From a virus, in the IMG/VR virus record IMGVR_UViG_3300042291_001568, positions 52,823-116,822 of that record: a stretch of 64,000 nt of DNA; one strand, written 5' to 3'. Positions 12,001 through 15,921 of the stretch are shown here, piece by piece. Both the position numbers and the translations under genes were made by a program. How positions within the stretch are numbered: position 1 is the stretch's first letter; the number at the start of each line of letters is the position of its first letter. A model generated the notes under the pieces. It ran no database searches. It saw nothing but the letters and a program-made list of their open reading frames with translations, and was not told the origin of the DNA.

Positions 12001-15000
12001 TACTAGAAGAACTTGGTGTTGAATTGTCGCATCCACTAGTCAAAGGCAGAGAAACAACTGCGCTTACTTATGAAAATCCAATAGAACCTGATTGGACGTA
12101 CAGAACAGTTATTATTGATGCATCAGATGACAACGTTAAGCAAGTACAGATTAGCGATAATGAAACCTCAGAAGTTGGCTGGTTCACGGCTGACCAAATA
12201 AAGGAAATGAATAGCCAAGGAATGCTTCATCCGTCGCTTAATAACAACATTGAAGAAATCTTAAAGCTGTCAGAAAAAACACCAGTTGAAAAGCCAGTTA
12301 GAGACTGGAGTGGCCTAGACATAGAAAAAATGGAAACTCTACCTAGTGGCTTAGCTTCCAAAAAAGGCATATCAACATTAGATGAATACTTTGAAGCTGA
12401 AGAAGCCTTTTATAGCCTCATTGCATTAGACCGAGAGTTCGATGCGGGGCAACTTGCGGCGATGATTACGCAATCTCTAGAGTCAAGTAATGCTAAAAAA
12501 TCAATGCTTGATAGGTGGGAAAAAGATCACTCTATGTCGGCATCACTAGAAGATCAACTAACCGACTACATAGATAGCTCTGACAAAATCGGCAACTCAC
12601 CTATTGCCCGTTGGTTTGAAACAGTAGACTCTGACGCGATCGATCAAAGACAACTCCAAATAGAAGCTGGGTACGAAAAATACTCGGGACTTGGTAAGAT
12701 AATTGAAAGAACAGGCAGACCTAGAGTTATTCCAGACGTTGAACAAGACTTTACCAAGTCAAATTTTGCAGAAATTCCAAGTCTTATGGCTGCTGCTCAG
12801 GCTGTCGTAAACAAGAAGCGCGCAAGCGGAAGTCAAGAGGTTGCAATATCTGCGATGGTTGATAGCGGTGATATTGAAGATCTGGAAGTACGCGCATCAA
12901 CAGTTGTAGACGAAAATGGAGAAAGAAAACTGCGACTGCGGTACACGCTTACCTCGTGGGCTGGTGTCGCTTTTGGCAATCGTGTTGCTAAAGATCCTGA
13001 CTATAGAAGAGATGTAGTGAAAATGCCAAGTTCTTTTCTGAATAGCAATAAAGACATTGTTCTAGACAGCGGCACTGCTGTGTGGCAATTTGATGAAGGA
13101 GTTTCCTATGTGTGGGATTCAGAAGACCTAGGTACCGTAGAAGATCAAAAAAGACCATTTACAATTACTTTTGTCCAAGCGTCTGACGACCCAAATCAAG
13201 AAGAACTATATCTGAGCACCAGTGCTCGTGCACCAAACGCTCTTCATAACCAAGTTGTCATTGATCTTCCGTTGGATGCGACAAATGCTGAAATAACAGA
13301 TGCGCTAGGACTAGGCGGAGTGCGAGATCCGAGACCGACAACCCAAAAAGACCTAGAAATTGCGGTAGAAAATAGATTTCTTAGCCTTTTTGGAAAAATG
13401 ACAGATGCAACTCAAAACGCTGAGTCGCAGGGGAAAAGACAAAGAATGCTAGACACGATTAAAGCTGACTGGGGCGTGTCGCCTAGCGATGTAACTGTGT
13501 CAGTGAGCTCTACTGGCCATATTGAGTACCGTATTCCAGAGGATGTTGCAATAGAAATAGAAAAGTCAACAGGTGTCAAGTACATGAACCACAGCATATT
13601 CACTTCCGCGTATATAAAAGATTATGAAAAACAAAACGAAAAAAAGCCAGGCTACATTGACTACCATAGCATGACTCCACGTCAAAAAGCTGATGTAATT
13701 GCTGAAGGTCTTATGAAGTTGATAGAAGCCGGCGGACTTATGTCTACAGTCAGCCGTTATCAAGAAGGTCGGCAGTTTTTTGGAATGTCTTCTAACGAGG
13801 ATATGGGCACTGGCGGCGCCGACTATGTATTCCTTACACCAGCAGATGACTTCGTGGGCTCTATCGGAACTCCATTTAGAGAAGAAGACGCAGCCATAGC
13901 ATTTAATGCACGAAATCTGCTCCAAAGAATAGATATATACGCGAACAGGGACGATAAGTATGGCGAAAGAAGAGAGTCGCAAGACATTATTAGCAACATT
14001 GGAGTGTACACGCACGAATTCATGACAAAACACGGCGCGTCTCTTGATGATGCTAAGCACATGTCAGTGTCGCGGTTAGTGCGTGAGTCTTTGCTAAAAA
14101 AGCTAGCTCAAAAGAATATCAGCAAAATTGGCGGAAGAGACGTGGAAGAAGTTATTGTTGAAACTGGATCAAAAAGAACTCAGGACATCATACAAAGTAA
14201 TTCTGCTGGCAAAGATAACATTTTATTATTTAATAATTATTTGGAAAGTATTGACGCTGAGCCAGTTAACTTTAACGAGTATGTTGCTACAATAGAAGCG
14301 GCCTCAACATCTCTTGAGGGCCCAAGCTCGTCGTACAACAAAAAAACTATAACGTACTACCCGGCACCTGAAGGATCAGTTGTACTAGCTACTAGGCACG
14401 CTACTAGCCCTAACATGCTGCTAAAAGACGGTGACATGTTGATCGTTCGGCACCCAGATGGGACACTTTGGCAGTACCCGGCAATTTCTACAGGTGACTA
14501 TTCTTGGGGAAGTGAGCCGAACGTGATGACTGATAGCGGCCTGGCAGCAACTATAACGGAACTAAGACTGCCTGTTCCAGATGCACCAGACTGGACTAGC
14601 AAGCAGTACGTACCTCTTGGAGTTCAAAAATACCCGAAAGAAACACAGCAAATAGCAGCTATTGAAAGTATCAAAAAAGGATTAGCTGATAAAACGATAT
14701 CTAAAAGTTCTGCTATAGCAAAACTAATTGAACTTGCAGGAATGCCGATAACGCTTGCTTCACGAGCTGCTGTAGTTACAGCGTTGGATGGAATGAAAGA
14801 CGTAACAGACCCTATGACGTCTGCTGGTCAGCAATTAGAAAACATTCCAGCAAATCTATCGTCATTCATCGAGCGCATGGAAACTAATAACTACATCGCG
14901 TCTCCAGCAATTCTTGAAATGACTTCTGGAGAAGACATAGGATCAACTAGAGTAGTGTATTCTATAAGAAAAGAAGCAATAAGCAACGGGCAAGGCGGAA

Positions 15001-15170
15001 AGCAAATAGCAGTCATGGCAATGACAGCACTAGGCGGAATGTACTTTCCATTAGATCTAAAAACGGGACTAATTTTTGACACTGAAAAAAGTATTGGTAT
15101 ATTCTCAAGCCGTGGTATAGAGTATAAGATAAGAGGATTGAGCCCTTCCGAACAGCACAAGTTGCTGTGA
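1..15170 (+). CDS. Giant polyvalent multi-enzyme virion protein (5'-partial, >5050 aa)
   Basis: The reading frame is open from the window edge. A TTG at 15 is a possible start but has no ribosome site, so the true start is probably upstream. Domains in order, numbered from the TTG: RDRLGRF/GRFSKVSGRVV segment (75-110), three WYL-like domains (393-743), KTSC (788-855), a duplicated 119-residue unit (886-1123), HipA-like kinase fold (1731-1960), DEDDh exonuclease (2073-2286), UvrD-like SF1 helicase (2419-3037), small SH3/KOW-like region (about 3217-3315), ADP-ribosyltransferase (3392-3598), two Nudix domains (3671-3815 and 3935-4085), and a long unassigned C-terminus. Acidic and Pro/Ala-rich linkers separate them. 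It precedes the capsid protease, as polyvalent proteins of phages (Iyer, Burroughs and Aravind) often do. Packaging and injection with the DNA, with or without proteolytic cutting, is inferred. Domain calls rest on motifs read by eye. Confidence 0.9.
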   Translation, partial: SIRSLVIKAHGYEENSMERAHAFARLAAMGPGFVPITASIDLNTATSAYTEFVFGLGLGGNSDMARRLRAKMQRRDRLGRFAFMGGGFSFSFRSKDGRFSKVSGRVVGASGDQDSIDIEVKNHPRLADGIYAMPSSRGTAVRAILDDEIIKDLPQADIDIAADDVFVDEASLTRMMAPTGWTTEESSTQGGKAVSWVHKSEDGYEVYDSPGDPFGRFQLRREKGNGARQPFPKVKSWADVQKQAISDQDLYKDYLEKEQINQDKNKAFDEAAKSGEGPPSKALPGRAWVKHENGQWYERELGRNYDVADEELQKIAKEATGPYLPPKDNDFGKKYKTSTGKWKEWDEGSDESWQYKQDYQKRLNGEYSKLKRLQEAQKAGLFDPKSDIATVRDINGDSSVGEQLRSAITDTAAVRFNYDGKYDVQFTPKSSYVNKKTGKTNFVGLDTKGVQRTYAADKIAPPKSAAKTEVKATIPDAPEAPPVDTTPDVVDLKAAIEGMKLGETKEYVAGLAAKKQKVRFNYSGSERVVEPIEVWVNGQTGRINLRAIDKDVKKNFSFDKIEAPKPSERDIARDQRNADRVDENINNPDNWELKPVGYPATRSEWNYIGPRPRSEDSVGPYISPPQSVLDKYAKDLFGPKDGGPNVDETDTSTDFPMSPEERAAAKARPSERVTNLDGLKGDELTAAIDKAIADKKPLKFTYHEKERLVRPLEVWTNPKTGKVNLRAVEADADTDKNFTLEKIGKPVDEKIKQIDADDIINMPQEQLDDVVDALWPAAAPSQQVAPEATGRRIVDASSSTAVERVEYDPATKELFIQFKSSKDGKGGGVYKYSDVAPEFVDRLESGSIGKMIPELKKNNSSEKLDEFPAGGSGGPGEPPAGGPVVPGNTGDDAVDKLRQAQALIAEMEDSGAFDAAKVDDAIKLVNSASSDFDSFVKSKDAVNQGNAEGQIKNLLEELDDLKSREDVDLAPNFDDYILDVELDVIRFGESDDDGPGEPPTGGPSAGTPGDDAVDKLRQAQALIADLEDSGKYDAKKANAAIKLVEEASKDFDSFLMSKDAVNQGDAEGQIKNLLEELKDLRNRKDVDLAPNFDDYLLDVEADIIRFSELDDDGTGGPGAPSEPPAGGPVNPDKYETEYGFDYPKKVTDENGNQVSRVIVDVVTEDMSLEEIERDFKKKFPGGAMKVIRQRGTNGWPEVQYDVRPGDEDKLGKWYSGDLEPYDYAGDADALDDADTRNLPTAQDYMDDPAVAEDADAGSFFDEPMFDSLFDTPDGAYKLNVFEAYRPVGRTTEDSEDFTDDPDVLATKFDVTELGRALAQAVLPLTNDQATGYGNLPFESGDEPVKAEALYEALGAARMTPNLVLAGLYDSMLDPERGLTNVERITDVSRNDSSLDNGIDDPFTAEILPVADRSAEIDAAIALNEKIGSYRYASNGVQKMRDHSENNPKMLDIAKDLTQREDDDVQFDTINLIDLLDKYLPWASSSDADERDAFRGLWGMMMSLDGGSSIESDSRFEGFRREILSSFERRSGNPTLAQDDYDEFVLQYGGFPEFVAGKKAIADGQDDLSAETSAAAFFRLVKASSRPNTAPLWRSIGVAEGSSEFQKYTVPGSRFDMDPRSFTAQSLETGTFGDIAYSPTDKKIERVIFKLDPGDGDTISAESVSWFPDERENIAFGSFEVIEVTRQPSQLGKTRNDDYVVRIRKVDSGNQTDEQSALPAPGQFSEATQHGDISGWTQVGNQAGSNPGGFYDDPAGNSYYIKQARSQSHADNEALASAFYKELGVPAAEVGFGEKDGVLHLVTPLIDGATPNFEEKVYGGDNEYVKKVQDNFAVDAWLANYDIVGMVYDNVVSDANGEPVRVDPGGALMWRAQGKPKPWFGDTVDELDSMRDPDVNEQAANVFGTMSDDQIKASAQKVANLTPERIEEIIDSVVTSPDDAALLKERLLNRRQYIMDRFGFEEPTDVLGEPQSIASEMGIASKDLQAGDVTVGDSFVIERIFTDADTKKGKVSVQGYFPGHESQVKQWNENTVIMATRGGQLPAKGDAPALHRPVAPAKPQPAAFTGSIADELSGAQSWDEVRSILRGKTIVFFDYETTGFPDKKTGDKSSNQPAQLGAVKVVDGQIVDRFNLFMNPEEPLGGWSRDNLKGADGTPLTDEQLATALDKGEAHRQFIEWAGQDVILAAHNAPFDLGVMNETLGKKGLEYAPTGGVIDTLKLAQTVIASKKAAAHHVNKDQIKTGDPSGPDTHRLGDLASHFGVELGDGWHTADADSEATSNVLNSLIDYAAGADGGDTSLRSVLDAGDSYQSNMAEFEARSAQFKDELANYEIQKAIAAAWNCRGGTVASIAALIAAIDDPDCNVPSIDDLIKAATPGGTDFVDPEGLHTGDSSTGDAYTLEAEEIPEMDGVEPPFIPGIEDPDDEFRPSDQQQAVVEALFTGGDIVIRAAAGAGKTSTLKILARRLQKHKPKERVAYIAFNATVAAEARESMPSNVEVRTADSISVNWTKLNFPKLHKKKGAKDTLYSPSDIATHLKVPAMTGMDNKGKPAKLPVSESVKELRKAIYQFTISADKEIGPQHFDSDAVEASDIPKLVEAAERWWADILSENGKMLFSFPHMKKMWALSNPDLSDDSGGLKTPASVIFMDEAQDINPVLGRVIAAQTAQKVYVGDENQAIYQFMGAEDELQKVTVQHDLPLTKSYRFGEVIARNANRYLRFKERFLGEKKTFAVEGAGKFPGEIVAAGSMKNAQAVLVRSNAGAFREVRTELLNDRIVGVTKGFKADLDNFIIAVDWLQAPEATRGSRPMRVPEELRGYKNWAEIVDEAAKEGDSDFSRKTRILVDDVEQLGLEELKSLASRVKVLKGKVNTKVVDDGSLPDLPDDLSPGVEGDVGRDITFSVEEDAIVLRGSTYGVKDQIKTANGGPAKYDGDRKAWIIPAKTDKARQAGLEKLQKVLAPETVAEASYVDVVVSSVHQAKGAEWDEVRMGNDFFGPRKPKKSDGGEDADWIMPTPVELNLAYVGVTRAKKTLDPGSLNWIDSWVKSDDPEIMGLVDGVVVAPEAPEAPEAPTAASEDDSSAPTTSPDVDDEVAETAETIESVGEAVEGTNDPFGPGGEAPSAEQQAKDLEDSFNELSDYADSLTDPEGENNLKTGAKNKVKKAQKDLKQLQKDLEDGSITQAEATTKLQQMIAEFPDSDSNTEEALDMWTYRQTMIDLESVLTGERYMRPTGKGLPPRDAVDSKGRPVGFSKNGKFIRLGTRVRDKWGFSGTVDSYNENDWINVNVRYDIDPRDPAKVKKGKWGPGVARVSKNSRTLTVIEPGDREPWIDNGSVPENKKPKQIEEQTRIHLDMLEKRGETAWDGSEKDRQEPGGDLPKAEAPQGATEAPEESKASKAEFIKNSDFVDVLAEYYTTAKQAFNKGTLTKKDWDRVQSYFGSDSIAVNNFLRSGKRLWLTNDKDTIENVIKSIDDIFDVAGVELPGNVIVFRGIYDADKLFPDGVKPGDVFDDLGYSSTSIKSDVARTFTNTDETATVLAITVPSGTKMLANNTAIQAGQQKKEKEILLPRGLTFKVTSVTERTKPNKAYSFLPETYREIAVEIVSTPNAKAPKAEEIPAPPPWNPDVDAPEETAPTVANAKPSVELAAAADDARVSLDAYFDESFDKDDVEQATNSFSLKKTSHGQAADAVVYRKGADGFEVLMISREYGPFRGAMALPGGFRDGEESFADTADREMAEEVGIVAADAIKRTDLGTVLDSPDWDPRFVKGMSVGAVAYEVDGDKVEVTAGDDATGAVWIPVLDLANGKYPIAFGHATWLAEAFRDNRKYNRKFEIIKQASKERNTRLIEKINAVRSDLNEPVFEQYGPKAPDWVPEGPGRWRGAALTVDSDGVTIANGTVFDDVEKLKNGSLKPPVLPFFAPMGSEDAKDGDGYYFAKSGKRYWGRWGAEGVLLRKQGAGGEVQYLLGKRADWISSGGGKWAYPGGAHGTQFNAERGGTTGRAEILEELGVELSHPLVKGRETTALTYENPIEPDWTYRTVIIDASDDNVKQVQISDNETSEVGWFTADQIKEMNSQGMLHPSLNNNIEEILKLSEKTPVEKPVRDWSGLDIEKMETLPSGLASKKGISTLDEYFEAEEAFYSLIALDREFDAGQLAAMITQSLESSNAKKSMLDRWEKDHSMSASLEDQLTDYIDSSDKIGNSPIARWFETVDSDAIDQRQLQIEAGYEKYSGLGKIIERTGRPRVIPDVEQDFTKSNFAEIPSLMAAAQAVVNKKRASGSQEVAISAMVDSGDIEDLEVRASTVVDENGERKLRLRYTLTSWAGVAFGNRVAKDPDYRRDVVKMPSSFLNSNKDIVLDSGTAVWQFDEGVSYVWDSEDLGTVEDQKRPFTITFVQASDDPNQEELYLSTSARAPNALHNQVVIDLPLDATNAEITDALGLGGVRDPRPTTQKDLEIAVENRFLSLFGKMTDATQNAESQGKRQRMLDTIKADWGVSPSDVTVSVSSTGHIEYRIPEDVAIEIEKSTGVKYMNHSIFTSAYIKDYEKQNEKKPGYIDYHSMTPRQKADVIAEGLMKLIEAGGLMSTVSRYQEGRQFFGMSSNEDMGTGGADYVFLTPADDFVGSIGTPFREEDAAIAFNARNLLQRIDIYANRDDKYGERRESQDIISNIGVYTHEFMTKHGASLDDAKHMSVSRLVRESLLKKLAQKNISKIGGRDVEEVIVETGSKRTQDIIQSNSAGKDNILLFNNYLESIDAEPVNFNEYVATIEAASTSLEGPSSSYNKKTITYYPAPEGSVVLATRHATSPNMLLKDGDMLIVRHPDGTLWQYPAISTGDYSWGSEPNVMTDSGLAATITELRLPVPDAPDWTSKQYVPLGVQKYPKETQQIAAIESIKKGLADKTISKSSAIAKLIELAGMPITLASRAAVVTALDGMKDVTDPMTSAGQQLENIPANLSSFIERMETNNYIASPAILEMTSGEDIGSTRVVYSIRKEAISNGQGGKQIAVMAMTALGGMYFPLDLKTGLIFDTEKSIGIFSSRGIEYKIRGLSPSEQHKLL
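1192..2250 (+). other. Three tandem WYL-like domains inside the giant protein
   Basis: Three segments (about 1192-1395, 1471-1700 and 2031-2246) share the pattern VRFNY-x-G...VEP-x-EVW...G-x-(I/V)-N-L-R-A...F-x-(F/L)-(D/E)-K-I. Key pieces are VRFNYSGSERVVEPIEVW in copy 2 and LKFTYHEKERLVRPLEVW in copy 3; copy 1 (VRFNYDGKYDVQFTP) is most diverged. This is the shape of WYL domains, which sense nucleic acid or nucleotide ligands in regulators such as BrxR-type repressors and Cas13-associated WYL1. Copies 2 and 3 are confident by eye and copy 1 is weaker. Function in an injected protein is unknown. Confidence 0.65.
2375..2575 (+). other. KTSC domain within the giant protein
   Basis: Residues about 788-855 start with a Ser-rich turn, then VEYDPATKELFIQF, a Gly/Lys loop, VYKYSDVAPEFVDRL and SIGKMI. 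This matches the KTSC pattern (S...V.YD...L.V.F..G..Y.Y..VP..V...L...S.G..), a small domain common in phage polyvalent proteins and possibly involved in nucleic-acid or RNA binding. It lies between the WYL array and the duplicated unit. Confidence 0.65.
2670..3383 (+). repeat. In-frame tandem duplication, two 357-bp units
   Basis: The unit beginning GGTGACGATGCTG at 2670 recurs at 3027, a 357-nt (119-codon) period. Long stretches are nearly identical in DNA at the start (DDAVDKLRQAQALIA) and middle (KDAVNQG-x-AEGQIKNLLEEL), while other parts have drifted. Both units end in an acidic patch followed by a Gly/Pro-rich linker. The predicted fold is alpha-helical. The low divergence at DNA level suggests a fairly recent duplication. 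Confidence 0.9.
5205..5895 (+). other. HipA-like kinase fold within the giant protein
   Basis: Residues about 1731-1960 show a glycine-rich loop (GSNPGGFYDD), a likely ATP-binding Lys in YYIKQA, a catalytic-loop-like DAWLANYDIVG (Asp1830) and a metal-binding-like RVDPGGAL (Asp1858). These are in the order seen in HipA/PI4K-like kinases. Such domains occur in other phage polyvalent proteins. The substrate is unknown; host proteins are the natural guess. Confidence 0.6.
6230..6875 (+). other. DEDDh (DnaQ-like) 3'-5' exonuclease domain within the giant protein
   Basis: Motif I FFDYETTGF supplies Asp2089 and Glu2091, motif II HNAPFDLGVM supplies Asp2187, and motif III has His2263 and Asp2268 (H-x4-D). 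All five DEDDh residues are therefore present and the domain is probably active. It directly precedes the SF1 helicase, so the pair could work as an exonuclease-helicase unit on DNA or RNA ends. Confidence 0.85.
7270..9125 (+). other. UvrD/Rep-like SF1 helicase domain within the giant protein
   Basis: All main SF1A motifs can be read: Walker A AAAGAGKTST (Lys2449), Walker B MDEAQD (Asp2642-Glu2643), motif III GDENQAIYQF, motif IV KSYRF, motif V SSVHQAKGAEWD and motif VI YVGVTRAKK (Arg3020). A short inserted segment around 8690-8875 (ending KAWIIPA) resembles the N-terminal domain of the separate SNF2 helicase at 45284. ATP-driven unwinding or translocation on nucleic acid is expected. Confidence 0.88.
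10189..10810 (+). other. ADP-ribosyltransferase (R-S-E type) domain within the giant protein
   Basis: The order Arg3482 (VIVFRGI), SSTS (3507-3510) and E-K-E (Glu3554, Glu3556; EKEILLPRG) is the R-S-E signature of arginine-type mono-ADP-ribosyltransferases. It transfers ADP-ribose from NAD+. T4 Alt, an injected virion ART that modifies host RNA polymerase, is the functional precedent. The target here is unknown. Confidence 0.85.
11025..11460 (+). other. Nudix hydrolase domain 1 within the giant protein
   Basis: The Nudix box G-x5-E-x7-REUxEExGU is complete at residues 3712-3734: GGFRDGEE, seven residues, then REMAEEVGI. The flanks (ADAVVYRKG, RGAMALP, VGAVAYEVDG) fit an ADP-ribose or NAD-type Nudix enzyme. 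It lies directly after the ADP-ribosyltransferase. Confidence 0.9.
11815..12270 (+). other. Nudix hydrolase domain 2, with an altered box, within the giant protein
   Basis: A second Nudix-type fold has GGGKWAYPGGAHG followed by a degenerate box, AEILEELGVEL at about 3994-4004. The usual Arg of the REUxEE core is Ala, but the metal-binding glutamates (3995, 3998, 3999) remain. It could be active with altered specificity, or a binding module. Confidence 0.75.
12290..15170 (+). other. Unassigned C-terminal ~960 residues of the giant protein
   Basis: No catalytic motif was recognised here. One compact, conserved-looking segment at about 13735-13990 (FFGMSSNEDM, GGADYVFLTP, LLQRIDIYAN) resembles a C-terminal module found in other phage polyvalent proteins and may be toxin-like. 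The remainder has alternating beta strands and helices without low complexity, so it is probably folded. Confidence 0.35.
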
Positions 15171-15201
15171 GTAAGACCAACGACAGACGAGGCACTATAG
15201 T

Positions 15202-15921
15202 ATGGTAGAGCAAAATAGTAAGCAAAAAACCAAGTGGCCTGAAGCGCTAAAAGAAGGCGACGTTTTGTACGCTATCATGGGAGATGACGCTGTCGTCGAG
15301 TACCTAGTCTTTTCAAGCGTTGATAAGAAAATGACATACATTCGCGATAACGGAAATTGGACGCGAATTAGAGAAACTTTTTTTGAAGAAGTTGACGACC
15401 CTAGCTTAGTAAATGAGCCAGTTGATATTTCATTTATAGAAGAATTTGACAAAAAAGAAGCAAACGGCGAGCAAGCCGTGTTGTACGAAAAAGAAAACGC
15501 TGTCACTGCTGCGGCGCCAGACGCTTGCCCACCAGCGACACAGGATATTGGAATAAATCTAAAAAATCGCAAAAGAGCGATCAATAGAGCGGGGTACGGG
15601 CCATTAAATCCTGAAGAGCCAAATGAAGCTTTCTGGCAAAACAAAGCGTCGCTTTGGTCAATTAAGCCAGAAGAAGCTAAGACAAGTCTATGCGGTAACT
15701 GTGTAATGTTCACAGTTACTACTAAAATGAAAGAATGCATCGCTACAGGTATTTCACAGGGTGGATCTAGTTCTTCCGACGCCTGGGACGCTATTGATGC
15801 TGCACAGCTTGGATATTGCGAAGCGTTTGACTTCAAATGCGCCGCCACGAGAACTTGTGATGCTTGGGTAACTGGCGGACCAATTGATGATGCGAAAGGT
15901 ACAAATAACAGCAATGATTAA
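15202..15921 (+). CDS. Cysteine-rich, putative metal- or Fe-S-binding phage protein
   Basis: 239 residues. The ATG at 15202 follows GAGG at 15188. The N-terminal half is acidic, with a small beta domain (GDVLYAIMGDDAVVEYLVF). The C-terminal third holds a conserved Cys cluster: CGNC, ECI, YC-x4-FKC and RTC just before DAWVTGGP. This pattern recurs next to phage capsid proteases and is sometimes likened to HiPIP-type iron-sulfur proteins, though the ligand cannot be told from sequence. It sits between the giant protein and the protease and overlaps the latter's start, so co-translation is likely. Role unknown; a virion or head-assembly function is inferred. Confidence 0.8.
   Translation: MVEQNSKQKTKWPEALKEGDVLYAIMGDDAVVEYLVFSSVDKKMTYIRDNGNWTRIRETFFEEVDDPSLVNEPVDISFIEEFDKKEANGEQAVLYEKENAVTAAAPDACPPATQDIGINLKNRKRAINRAGYGPLNPEEPNEAFWQNKASLWSIKPEEAKTSLCGNCVMFTVTTKMKECIATGISQGGSSSSDAWDAIDAAQLGYCEAFDFKCAATRTCDAWVTGGPIDDAKGTNNSND

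Noticed and set aside
15195-15914. 239-codon minus-strand frame exactly opposite the Cys-rich gene
   Set aside because: The plus-strand frame has a ribosome site, conserved Cys pattern and operon context; the opposite frame has none of these.
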